Assembly: GCF_016613475.2 (NCBI RefSeq)
Contig: NZ_CP071517.1
Location: 3,777,001-3,841,000 of the forward strand
Origin: Lysobacter arenosi
GTDB lineage: Bacteria > Pseudomonadota > Gammaproteobacteria > Xanthomonadales > Xanthomonadaceae
Length of the DNA stretch: 64,000 nucleotides
Direction: 5' to 3'
How positions within the stretch are numbered: the stretch's first letter is position 1; each line of letters starts with the position of its first letter. The notes below the pieces were generated by a model. The model did not search any database. It was not told where the DNA came from and worked only from the letters and a program-made list of their open reading frames with translations. A program made the position numbers and the translations under genes. Positions 1 to 8,709 of this stretch are shown piece by piece.

Positions 1-14
1 ACGCTCTGGGACAC

Positions 15-41
15 CGTCATCCCCGCGAAGGCGGGGATCCA
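15..41. repeat. Dispersed intergenic palindromic repeat, copy 1
   Basis: The 27-base unit starts CGTCATCCC, has hairpin arms CCCCGC/GCGGGG, and ends GGATCCA. A diverged copy lies at 34275–34301 and an inverted copy at 37830–37856. All three sit outside genes. The unit resembles short REP-like palindromes common between genes of GC-rich proteobacteria. Nothing else is recognisable in bases 1–69. Confidence 0.75.
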
Positions 42-69
42 AGGACGCCCTTTCTCTGCTGCTAGCGCC

Positions 70-2016
70 TCAACACTCGCTCGAAGCCTGCGCCAGCGCC
101 AGATTCAGCAGGTGCGCCTCGATCCGCTCGCCAAAGCTTGAAGGCGCGGCCAGGCCCATGCGCTGCAGGGCTTCGTGGTCGGTCTCGCGTGCCGAAAGTG
201 CGCGCCAGATTGTTCGCAGTTTCCCCCAGCGCGTTGCCGTGTTCGTCTTGAGCCATCCAAGTGCTTTCACCAGACGTTGTTCGACCTCGGTGAAGTCGCT
301 GCCCAGCGGATAGTCGGGCAGGTTGCCATTGCGGCGAAACGGTTGCAGCTTTCCCTGCAGCGATTGCGCCGTGTTGCCGGCAGCACGCGCGGGCAGGACG
401 AAATCACGGCGCAACTTGCCAGCGTTGCGCGCGGTGTCCAGCAGCGACTGCTGGAAGCGCGAGTCGCATATCGCTGCCATCGCCATGATGCAGTCCTCGT
501 CGCTGCGCCCGCGCACATCCGCGATGCCGTACTCGCTGATGTAGATGTCGCGCAGGTGGCGCGGAATGGTGGTGTGGCCGTAGTTCCAGACGATATTGGA
601 CGTGGTCGCGCCGCCGGACTCGCGGCTGGCGCGCAGCAGCAGCACCGAGCGTGCATCGGGCAGCGCGTGCGCCATTGCCACGAAGTTGTACTGGCCGCCG
701 ACGCCGGAAACGACACGGCCGTCCCCGAGCGCATCCGACACCGCAGCGCCCAGCGCGGTCGCCATCATGCAGGTGTTGAAGAAGCGGGCGTCGCGACGTT
801 GCAGGCGCTCCAATACCTCGTCGCCGCCGTAAAGTTCATTGACCTCGCCGACGCGCTTCATGCCGATGCCGCGACGCTCCTCGTCGCTGAGATCGCGCAG
901 CCACTGGTAGAAGTCCGGTGAGCCTAGGTAGAAGGCGCCGTGCAGGAACTCGCCTTCGTGCTGCAGTCGTGCCAGGTCGTCCACGCTGGCCTGGCCGTCG
1001 GCAACGCGCTGCATCAAGCCGCGATCTTCGATGACCTTGCGCGACAGCACGCCGACCTCCACCAGACGGCGGAAGCCTTCGTTGATCATCTCGCTGCAGC
1101 CGTACAGGCCCTGCGCAAACGGCGCCAGCGCCGGGTCTTCGGCCTGCGCCGAGCCAAGCGCACGCAGCACCGCGCGGTAGGCCGCGTTGTCGGTGTGGCG
1201 CAGGACGAGGGCGTGGCACAGCGCGTCGGCCAGTGCGCCGATGCCGATCTGCAGCGTGCCGCCGTCGCGCACCAGGGTGCTGGCGTGGAAGCCGATAGCG
1301 TAGTCGACGTCGCTGACCGGCTGGCGTGGCAATCCGAACAGCTTCGGGTAGGGGCCGGGCGGTTGCACGATGGCGTCGAAGTAACCGGCATCGACTTCCG
1401 CGCTGCCGCCGAGCCAGGGCAGTTCCGGGTCGACTTCGGCGATCAGCAGCGGTCGCGGCAGGCCGCGTGCCGCGATCGCGTCGAGCGCATCGAAGGTGAG
1501 GTCGGTGTTGCACGACAGCGACAGCTTGGTGCCGTCCGCCGAGCGCGCCACCTTCTGCACGATGGCGTTGAGGCCGCGGTCGGCAAGCGCGCGCGCGACG
1601 TGGGTGTAGTTGAGGCTGGCGTAGCGCCGCTGCACCTGCGTCGAGCCGAGCATCGCGCCCGATTGCAGGTAGAACTCCTCGACTTCGATGTGCGCTGGCA
1701 GCGCATCGCGTTTAGCCGCCTGCACGTAGGCCAGGCGCGGGAAATCGTCGCCGAAGTGGCGTTGCGCGAATGGCTTGATGAAGCGGGCCTCCAGGCCCTT
1801 TCCGCCGCCGGGCGGGTCCAGCGACAGCGCGGTGTACAGATGCAGGGGGCGCGACGGATCCTTTTCGACGCGCGCATACAGCGCGTTGAGCAGGCGATGC
1901 GGCTTGCCCAGTCCAAGTGGGGCGCCGACATGCAGCGGGCCGTGACGGACGGTGAGCAGGAACTCGACGGCGGCGTCGAGTGAGTCGAACAGGGTTGGGG
2001 CGGGTCGTTCGTTCAT
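70..2016 (-). CDS. Acetyl-CoA hydrolase/transferase family protein
   Basis: This 648-residue protein belongs to the family I CoA-transferase fold (acetyl-CoA hydrolase / acetate CoA-transferase, Ach1-like), which moves CoA between acyl groups such as acetate and succinate. The family C-terminal block is clear: GVGGQYNFVAMA, then SGGATTSNIVWNYGHTT and EYGIADVRG (about residues 495–503). It is longer than the roughly 500-residue Ach1 proteins, with about 145 residues after the last motif, as in the long proteobacterial subgroup. The start is an ATG at 2016. It is probably a single-gene unit: the next gene upstream, read the same way, ends 47 bases away. The acyl substrate cannot be told from sequence. 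Confidence 0.85.
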   Translation of the reverse strand: MNERPAPTLFDSLDAAVEFLLTVRHGPLHVGAPLGLGKPHRLLNALYARVEKDPSRPLHLYTALSLDPPGGGKGLEARFIKPFAQRHFGDDFPRLAYVQAAKRDALPAHIEVEEFYLQSGAMLGSTQVQRRYASLNYTHVARALADRGLNAIVQKVARSADGTKLSLSCNTDLTFDALDAIAARGLPRPLLIAEVDPELPWLGGSAEVDAGYFDAIVQPPGPYPKLFGLPRQPVSDVDYAIGFHASTLVRDGGTLQIGIGALADALCHALVLRHTDNAAYRAVLRALGSAQAEDPALAPFAQGLYGCSEMINEGFRRLVEVGVLSRKVIEDRGLMQRVADGQASVDDLARLQHEGEFLHGAFYLGSPDFYQWLRDLSDEERRGIGMKRVGEVNELYGGDEVLERLQRRDARFFNTCMMATALGAAVSDALGDGRVVSGVGGQYNFVAMAHALPDARSVLLLRASRESGGATTSNIVWNYGHTTIPRHLRDIYISEYGIADVRGRSDEDCIMAMAAICDSRFQQSLLDTARNAGKLRRDFVLPARAAGNTAQSLQGKLQPFRRNGNLPDYPLGSDFTEVEQRLVKALGWLKTNTATRWGKLRTIWRALSARETDHEALQRMGLAAPSSFGERIEAHLLNLALAQASSEC

Positions 2017-2063
2017 GGCGACAGCCTAAGCGCTACGCGTGTAGGCATTGCCAAGAAACATGC

Positions 2064-2477
2064 TCACGTCCGCGCTACCAGACGGGCCAGTTGCGAGCCT
2101 GCCAGCAGCGCGACGACGAATACAACCGCCTCCTGCGTGCCATGGGCGAGGTTGGCCAGGGCCGGGCCGGGGCAGTAACCCGCGATGCCCCAGCCGATGC
2201 CGAACAGCGCGCTGCCAAGGAGCAGGCGACGGTCGATCGTGGTAGACGGTGGCGTCGGCATCGGATCGCCCGACAACGTGCGGCCGCGGCGGCGCACCCA
2301 GGCGAAACCCGGCAACGCCACTGCCAACGCGCCGCCCATGACCAGCGCCAGCGATGGATCCCAATGCCCGGCCAGGTCGAGGAAGTTCAGGACCTTGTCC
2401 GGATCGGTCATGCCCGATACCGCCAGACCCAGGCCGAACAGTGCGCCGGCGATGGCGCCATGGACTATCGGTCTCAT
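2064..2477 (-). CDS. YeeE/YedE family membrane protein (second of pair)
   Basis: A 137-residue membrane protein of the YeeE/YedE (DUF395/DUF6691) family, thought to move thiosulfate or related sulfur species across the inner membrane. Hydrophobic helices surround the motif GYCPGPALANL, whose Cys is typical of the family. I placed the start at 2477, where ATG overlaps the previous gene's stop (ATGA); the frame stays open further upstream, but that part is arginine-rich and lies antisense-like inside the neighbour. It is the last gene of a three-gene operon with another YeeE/YedE half and an MBL-fold enzyme. Sulfur-transfer function is inferred from family and context. Confidence 0.85.
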   Translation of the reverse strand: MRPIVHGAIAGALFGLGLAVSGMTDPDKVLNFLDLAGHWDPSLALVMGGALAVALPGFAWVRRRGRTLSGDPMPTPPSTTIDRRLLLGSALFGIGWGIAGYCPGPALANLAHGTQEAVVFVVALLAGSQLARLVART

Positions 2478-2899
2478 GCCACGCCTCCGATCACGTGGCG
2501 CAGCACGTAGACGGTGGAGAAGCCGGCAGCCATGAACACCAGCACGGCGAGCAGCGAGCGCTTCGAAAGGCGCGCCAGTCCGCAGATGCCGTGGCCGCTG
2601 GTGCAGCCGTTGCCGAGTCGCGTACCAAAGCCGACCAGCAGGCCGCCGGCGATCAGCCACGGCAACGGGAAGCCGTGGCGACCGGGCGCTCCGGACCAGG
2701 CAAACCATGCACCTGCGGCGATCACCAGCCCGACCAGGAATGCGACGCGCCAGCCGCGTCCGGCGTCGCCATCGACGGTGCTGTTGAGGATGCCGCTGAT
2801 GCCGGCGATGCGGCCGAGCGATAGCAACAGCCAGGTGGCGGCAAGGCCGATCAGGGCGCCGCCGATCAGCGCGGAAACTGGGGTGAACTGTGTGGGCAT
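2474..2899 (-). CDS. YeeE/YedE family membrane protein (first of pair)
   Basis: A 141-residue inner-membrane protein with about four hydrophobic segments and the family signature GNGCTSGHGICGL, which carries two conserved cysteines thought to relay sulfur in YeeE-type transporters. Its start overlaps the stop of the MBL-fold gene (TGATG) and its stop overlaps the start of the next YeeE/YedE gene (ATGA), so the three are translated as one unit. Together the two short proteins correspond to the halves of one full-length YeeE. In Xylella and Agrobacterium such pairs sit in the BigR/Blh operon for hydrogen sulfide detoxification. Confidence 0.87.
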   Translation of the reverse strand: MPTQFTPVSALIGGALIGLAATWLLLSLGRIAGISGILNSTVDGDAGRGWRVAFLVGLVIAAGAWFAWSGAPGRHGFPLPWLIAGGLLVGFGTRLGNGCTSGHGICGLARLSKRSLLAVLVFMAAGFSTVYVLRHVIGGVA

Positions 2900-3765
2900 C
2901 AGATCTGGTCGAGTGGAATCTTGAGGTAGCGCACGCCGTTGTCTTCCGGCGGCGGCAGGGCGCCGGCGCGGATGTTGGCCTGCACCGCGGGCAGGATCAG
3001 CGCCGGCATCGCCAGCGTTGCATCGCGGGCCTCGCGCAGCGCGACGAACGCGTCTTCCTCGGTGCCGTCGCGGACATGGATGTTGTCGCGCTTCTGCGCA
3101 CCGATCGTGGTTTCGCAGGCCACTTCGCGTCCGCCGGGGCCGTAGTCGTGGCAGACGAATACACGGGTGTCGTCGGGCAAGGTATGGAACAGGTGCCGGA
3201 TCGAACGGAACAGCGTGCGCGCATCACCGCCCGGGAAATCGCAGCGTGCCGTACCGGCATCGGGCATGAACAGCGAGTCGCCGGTGAACAGCGCATCGCC
3301 GATCAGGTACGCACTGCTGTCGCAGGTGTGCCCGGGCACGGCGGTCACGCGCGCCTGGAGCGTGCCGATGTCGAACTGTTCACCGTCCTCGAGAAGATGG
3401 TCGAACTGCGAACCATCGACCGGGAAGTGTTCGCCAAGATTGAAGATCGGACGAAACGTTTCCTGCACCTTGCGGATGCCTTCGCCGATCGCCAGCCTGG
3501 CCTGCGGCCATTGCGACTTGAGCCAGTGGCCGCCGCTGAGGTGGTCGGCGTGCGCGTGCGTTTCCAGGATCCACTGCACCTGCAGGCCACGATCGCGCAC
3601 GTAGTCGACAAGCTGCTGCGCGGAGGTCGTCGAAGTGCGCCCGGCCTTGGCATCGAAATCCAGGACCGCGTCGACCACCGCCGCGGCCTGCCCGGCGGGT
3701 TCGTGCACGACGTAGCTCCAGGTGTTGCTGTCGGCGTGGAAGAACGGCTGGACGTGGGGTTTCAT
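2899..3765 (-). CDS. MBL-fold persulfide dioxygenase-like hydrolase (Blh/ETHE1 type)
   Basis: A 288-residue cytoplasmic metallo-beta-lactamase-fold protein. The metal motif THAHADHL supplies H70, H72, D74 and H75; further ligands are H146 in VPGHTCDS and D162 in FTGDS. The FTGDSLFMPDAGTARCDF segment and overall length match the Blh/ETHE1 group, which oxidises glutathione persulfide to sulfite using one iron. The start at 3765 (MKPHVQPFF) was preferred over an upstream extension of 34 residues that lacks family similarity. It leads the operon with two YeeE/YedE genes; the BigR repressor found with Blh in other xanthomonads is not adjacent. Exact substrate is inferred. Confidence 0.86.
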   Translation of the reverse strand: MKPHVQPFFHADSNTWSYVVHEPAGQAAAVVDAVLDFDAKAGRTSTTSAQQLVDYVRDRGLQVQWILETHAHADHLSGGHWLKSQWPQARLAIGEGIRKVQETFRPIFNLGEHFPVDGSQFDHLLEDGEQFDIGTLQARVTAVPGHTCDSSAYLIGDALFTGDSLFMPDAGTARCDFPGGDARTLFRSIRHLFHTLPDDTRVFVCHDYGPGGREVACETTIGAQKRDNIHVRDGTEEDAFVALREARDATLAMPALILPAVQANIRAGALPPPEDNGVRYLKIPLDQI

Positions 3766-3814
3766 CGTCTTGTCCGTGGAGGAACCGTGCCGGCAGTCTA
3801 GGCCGGTCCGGTCC

Positions 3815-4633
3815 CTAGCGTCGGACAAGCGCTGCGTTGAGGGTCGCCGCGAGCTCGGCGCCGGCAAGCCGCAGCTGCGCTTCGGCCACGGGGCGCCATG
3901 CCTGCAGGTAGTCCGGGCCGATCTTCGCGCGGGCCGGATACAGACCCGTGCGCCGGACGATCGCGCAGGATGCCTCGGCCCAGACCACGGACTGCGGCGG
4001 CAGGGGCTTGCCGGGCGTCAGCGTCGGTGCCGGCAGGGCGCGCAGTCGCGCCAGGTAGGCCGGCTCGTCGAGACCGGTGTTCTTGAGCATGCCGCTGTCC
4101 CACAGTGAATGCAGGTTGCTGCCGCCGCCGTTGGGCGTGATGCCATCGAGGTTGACCTGGAAGTCGTTGCCGCCCTTGTCGTGGCCGTAACCGGCATGCA
4201 GCGGCTGGTGGACGTCGCCGACGAAGTGGACGACGAACTTCAGTGCCTGCAGCCGTTCCGCCTTCGGCCGCTTCGTGTCGGCGAGGATCGCCGTCTGCGC
4301 GCGGATCGCCTCGACCACGCAGTCGCCATTGCGGCAATGGCGCGTCTGCTCGTAGACGCAGCCGTCCTCGGCGATGTTCACGTAGTGCCACTTGCTGGTG
4401 CGCTTGCCCAGGTCGGGGTCGTTATCGCGCAGGTCGTCGGCCCAGCTGGCGATGCCGGCCAGGGTCGGCTCCGGTTCGCCTTCGAGCAGCTGCAGGGCGG
4501 CCGCGCGGGCCGCCGGGGTCATTCCGTCCCGGGCCAGCGACGCCACCAGGCGATGGCCGAGCCGGCCCCACGCGGCAGCGGGGGCGGGCAGGAGGCTGAG
4601 GACAAGCAGGAAGGCGGTGAGGGCTCTGATCAT
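3815..4633 (-). CDS. S1/P1 family nuclease, secreted
   Basis: A 272-residue trizinc single-strand nuclease of the S1/P1 family, which cuts single-stranded DNA and RNA. A signal peptide ends AAA and the mature protein starts with Trp (W22, in WGRLGH), whose backbone and side chain bind zinc in this family; H27 follows. Other ligand motifs are SWADD, WHYVN, HFVGDVHQPLHAG and GGN. The ATG at 4633 is used rather than a GTG three codons upstream. Predicted location is periplasmic or extracellular. The gene lies 49 bases upstream of the sulfur operon on the same strand but is functionally unrelated. Confidence 0.9.
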   Translation of the reverse strand: MIRALTAFLLVLSLLPAPAAAWGRLGHRLVASLARDGMTPAARAAALQLLEGEPEPTLAGIASWADDLRDNDPDLGKRTSKWHYVNIAEDGCVYEQTRHCRNGDCVVEAIRAQTAILADTKRPKAERLQALKFVVHFVGDVHQPLHAGYGHDKGGNDFQVNLDGITPNGGGSNLHSLWDSGMLKNTGLDEPAYLARLRALPAPTLTPGKPLPPQSVVWAEASCAIVRRTGLYPARAKIGPDYLQAWRPVAEAQLRLAGAELAATLNAALVRR

Positions 4634-4708
4634 GGCGCGCACTTTAGCCGACCTTCGATGACAGGCCTTTGCGCGTCGGGGTGTTCCCTGCGGAACGCGG
4701 TCCCGGGA

Positions 4709-5332
4709 TCAGAACTTCATGACGTACGCCGCGCCATACACGATCGGATCGATCGCGACGGTGCCCAGCCTGGCGCCGTTGAGTGCCACGTCGCTGTCGA
4801 TGTCGATCCAGCGCGCATCGATGCGGATCGCGCCGCGCTGCCCGACCGCGAAGTCGACGCCGGCATGCGCCGCCAGGCCCCAGGAGTCGTCGAGCTTGAG
4901 CTTGCTGCCGGCCAGCGCGCCGGTGGTGTCCTCGCTGAAGAACGCGGTGTAGTTGATGCCCGCGCCCACGAACGGCGAGATCCGTCCCTGGCCGTTGAAG
5001 TGGTACTGCAGCGAGACCGTCGGCGGAAGTTGCTTGGTGCTGCCGACGCGGCCCAGGCCGGCGATTTTGATGTCGTGCTCGAACGGCCAGGCCGCGAGCA
5101 CTTCCACGCCGAGGTTGTCGCGCACGAAGTACTCGAAGGTCAGGCTTGGCTTGATGTCGCGGTCGACGTCGACGGCGAGGGTTCCGCCGGCCAGACGGCC
5201 GTTGTTGGACTTGGGGTCGACGGCGTGGACGCCGACGCCCAGGGTCCAGTCGCCGGCCGTCTGGGCCAGGGCGGGCAGGGCGGCGGTGCCCAGGACCAGC
5301 GCGGCGGCGCAGGAGAGGAGCGGCTTTTGCAT
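4709..5332 (-). CDS. ompW: OmpW family outer-membrane beta-barrel protein
   Basis: A 207-residue outer-membrane protein with a signal peptide (MQKPLLS to ALPALAQ) followed by an eight-strand barrel typical of OmpW: GDWTLGVGVHAVDP near the mature start, a central FVGAGINYT strand, and a C-terminal aromatic YVMKF. OmpW proteins form narrow hydrophobic channels and often respond to oxygen and stress. The start at 5332 begins the signal peptide; upstream in-frame codons do not fit. A perfect FNR-type palindrome at 5390–5403 lies about 60 bases upstream, suggesting oxygen control as in Escherichia coli. It is divergent from gap. Confidence 0.92.
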   Translation of the reverse strand: MQKPLLSCAAALVLGTAALPALAQTAGDWTLGVGVHAVDPKSNNGRLAGGTLAVDVDRDIKPSLTFEYFVRDNLGVEVLAAWPFEHDIKIAGLGRVGSTKQLPPTVSLQYHFNGQGRISPFVGAGINYTAFFSEDTTGALAGSKLKLDDSWGLAAHAGVDFAVGQRGAIRIDARWIDIDSDVALNGARLGTVAIDPIVYGAAYVMKF

Positions 5333-5388
5333 GGTTGAGGAGCCTCGTTGTGGGAGGTCTCCAGTGTCTGCAGGGGGCTGCGGGCGCG

Positions 5389-5404
5389 CTTGATTCGGAT
5401 CAAG
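5389..5404. promoter_or_regulatory. FNR/Anr-type box upstream of ompW
   Basis: CTTGAT-TCGG-ATCAAG is a perfect inverted repeat containing the full FNR consensus TTGAT-N4-ATCAA. Its centre lies about 64 bases before the ompW ATG and about 147 before the gap ATG. The match to consensus is seen directly; binding by an FNR-family regulator is inferred. Confidence 0.7.
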
Positions 5405-5486
5405 TCCCCGTGGCCGGAGCCTAAATCGGCGTGACCCTTTCATCCCGGCCCCGCCGACGGGTCTGTTGGAATGGGCAGCCTGTTAG

Positions 5487-6548
<1,062 letters not shown>

Positions 6549-6571
6549 GGCGCGCCTTTACCGCATTACAG

Positions 6572-6604
6572 ACAAGGCCGGCATTTTGCCGGCCTTGTTT
6601 TTTT
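6572..6604 (+). terminator. Intrinsic terminator of gap
   Basis: An 11-base-pair stem (ACAAGGCCGGC with GCCGGCCTTGT) closes a five-base loop and is followed by an unbroken T run, 23 bases after the gap stop. This is a textbook Rho-independent terminator. Confidence 0.95.
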
Positions 6605-6649
6605 GGGGTTACCTTGATTTCCAGGCCAAAAACCCCCAGTTGAAGAGCC

Positions 6650-7060
6650 ATGAGCCAAACCCCACCGCTCGACGAGCAACAGCTGGCAACTCTCGTGGAC
6701 CGCTTCTACGAGCAGGTCCGCGTGCACCCGGAACTCGGCCCCGTCTTCAACGCCGCCATCGACGACTGGCCCGAACACAAACGCCTGCTGACGTCGTTCT
6801 GGTCGTCGGTCCTGCTGGGCACGCGCAGCTATCGCGGCCAGCCGATGGCCGCGCACCGGCCACACCCGATCCGCCCCGAGCATTTCGACCAGTGGCTGGC
6901 GCTATGGCAGAAGACCGCGGACTCGTTGCTGGCACCGGAACATGCAGCGCTGGCCCGCGAACACGCCGAGAAAATTGGCTACAGCCTGCGTTACGGCCTT
7001 GGCCTGCAGGAGCGCAAGGGCGCCCTGCCGCTCGGCGTGCCGATCGCTGGCAACGCCTGA
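6650..7060 (+). CDS. Group III truncated haemoglobin
   Basis: A 136-residue protein with the 2-on-2 globin pattern of group III truncated haemoglobins: LVDRFYEQVRVHPELGPVF in the B/C region, FWSSVLLGTRSY in helix E, and a His in HPIRPEHFDQWL consistent with the proximal region. These small cytoplasmic haem proteins bind oxygen or nitric oxide; group III members are often found near respiratory genes, but their role is poorly defined. The gene is separated from gap by a terminator and converges with the membrane glycosyltransferase gene 9 bases away. A nitrosative-stress role alongside the nap genes elsewhere in the window is only a guess. Confidence 0.85.
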   Translation: MSQTPPLDEQQLATLVDRFYEQVRVHPELGPVFNAAIDDWPEHKRLLTSFWSSVLLGTRSYRGQPMAAHRPHPIRPEHFDQWLALWQKTADSLLAPEHAALAREHAEKIGYSLRYGLGLQERKGALPLGVPIAGNA

Positions 7061-7069
7061 GCCATCGGA

Positions 7070-8587
7070 TCAGCCGAACTTCTGCATCTTCGGCCACGCC
7101 TGCGGCCACGGAATGCGCAGGTCCCGGCAGATGAAGATGTCGGGATGGTCTTCCGTTTCCTCATTGGGCACGTTGTGGCGATTGCGGACCCGACCGGCGA
7201 ACTCGCAATGGGCCGGTGCATCGGCGATGTCCTCGGGGGTATCGCCGAGCACGATCACCGTCTGCGGCGGCGTCGCACCATAGCCCTTGTACCAGTACGA
7301 ATTGACCGGGCTGATCGCCGTCGGCAGACCCAGCTTCGGCCCGTACAGATTGATCGCCCCGGCCTCGCCGTAGTTGTTGGTGAACACCGCGGTGTGCGCG
7401 CGCTCGGCTGGCGGCAGTGCGTGGTAGATGCGCGCGACTTCCTCCACCAGCTCGGGCCAGCCGATCTGCTCGGCGAAGTTGTCGTGCGCGGCGCGGCTGA
7501 TGCGCCAGCCTGCAGAGTTGACTGGCGAGAACTGCAATCCGATCAGGCCGCTGGCCATGGCCATCGCCACCACCCAAACGGTCAGCAGGGCGGTGCCGGT
7601 GAGTGCGTAGCCGGTGCGCAGCGGTCCCTGCCGGTGCAGGAACTGTTCGATCGCGACGCAGCCGGCCGCGAGCAGCATCGGATAGGCGCCCGCCAGGTAG
7701 TAGGAGCGGCCCTGGGCGAGCACGAACAGCAGCAGCGGTACCAGGTACATCCATGCGACCACCGCGTAGCGCCGGCCTGCCTTGGACAGCGTCAGCCACA
7801 CCAGGCCGGCAAACCAGACCGGCAACGCCATCAGGCCGGCGTTGCCGTACAACTGCTCGACCAGGAAGTCGCGCGTGCGGCCAATGCGCACGTCACGCGC
7901 ATGGATGAACTGCAGGAAATCCAGCGAGATGAAGTCGTGCCGCCATTGCCATAGCGCATTGGGCAGGAACAGGAGCAGCGAAATGGCGACGCCCAGCCAC
8001 AGCCAGCGGCTGCGCAGGTGCGAGCGCAGCGGCGTCGCCAAGGTGGCGATGACTATGCCGGCGACGCAGAACACCATCGTGTACTTGGTCAGCATGCCCA
8101 GGCCGATGACCGCGCCGATCGCCAGCCACCAGCGCGCGTCGCCGCTGTTGACCAGTCGCAGAACCAGCCAGGCCAGCAACACCCACCACAGGTAGTCGAT
8201 GCTGACGTACTGCATCAGCCCGCCGGCCACCATCGAGAACGGTGCCAGCGCGGTGAACAGCGCGGCGACTATCTGCGTGGCGCGCGTGCCGCCCATCTCG
8301 CGCGCGATCAGGCCGGCGAGGACGGCGGCGATGCTCTGCGCCAGCGCCGCGAATACACGGAAGCCACTGAGCGAATCACCGAACAGTTCCAGCGAGGTCC
8401 GTGCAAGCGCAGGCGTCAGCGGCGGGTAGGCGACGTAGCCCCAGGCCAGGCTGCGCGCGTCGTCGAGCAGCGCCAGTTCGTCGCGGTGGAAGCCGTAGTG
8501 CTGGTTGCTGAAAAGTCGCAGGACGAACAGCGCGATCGCGATCAGGGCGAGCCAGACGACATGGCTGCGGGGCAGGCGCATTGGCAT
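7070..8587 (-). CDS. GT39/ArnT-like membrane glycosyltransferase
   Basis: A 505-residue integral membrane protein with about ten hydrophobic segments. Near the N-terminus, YGFHRDELALLDDARSLAWG carries the acidic luminal motif of GT-C fold enzymes (family 39, PMT/ArnT clan), followed by YPPLTPALAR. Such enzymes transfer a sugar from a polyprenyl-phosphate donor on the periplasmic side of the inner membrane. The soluble C-terminal part (from about residue 370) includes NNYGEAGAINLYGPKLGLP, a block seen in many bacterial GT39 proteins. Acceptor and sugar are unknown. Start is the first of two close ATGs (8587 and 8581). No partner genes are adjacent. Confidence 0.82.
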   Translation of the reverse strand: MPMRLPRSHVVWLALIAIALFVLRLFSNQHYGFHRDELALLDDARSLAWGYVAYPPLTPALARTSLELFGDSLSGFRVFAALAQSIAAVLAGLIAREMGGTRATQIVAALFTALAPFSMVAGGLMQYVSIDYLWWVLLAWLVLRLVNSGDARWWLAIGAVIGLGMLTKYTMVFCVAGIVIATLATPLRSHLRSRWLWLGVAISLLLFLPNALWQWRHDFISLDFLQFIHARDVRIGRTRDFLVEQLYGNAGLMALPVWFAGLVWLTLSKAGRRYAVVAWMYLVPLLLFVLAQGRSYYLAGAYPMLLAAGCVAIEQFLHRQGPLRTGYALTGTALLTVWVVAMAMASGLIGLQFSPVNSAGWRISRAAHDNFAEQIGWPELVEEVARIYHALPPAERAHTAVFTNNYGEAGAINLYGPKLGLPTAISPVNSYWYKGYGATPPQTVIVLGDTPEDIADAPAHCEFAGRVRNRHNVPNEETEDHPDIFICRDLRIPWPQAWPKMQKFG

Positions 8588-8709
8588 GGCAGCGGCGATT
8601 CCCGTTCAGGATGTCGGCTATTTAGGCCTGCGTGCGGCCCGGATGCAATGGAGGAGGGGCGCAATGGAGGCCGCCCGCCGTTGGGGCAGGGCAGGCGGCT
8701 CCATCTTCG

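Noticed and set aside
6613..6626. FNR half-site TTGAT upstream of the truncated haemoglobin gene
   Set aside because: The second half-site reads AGGCC rather than ATCAA, so it is not a credible box.
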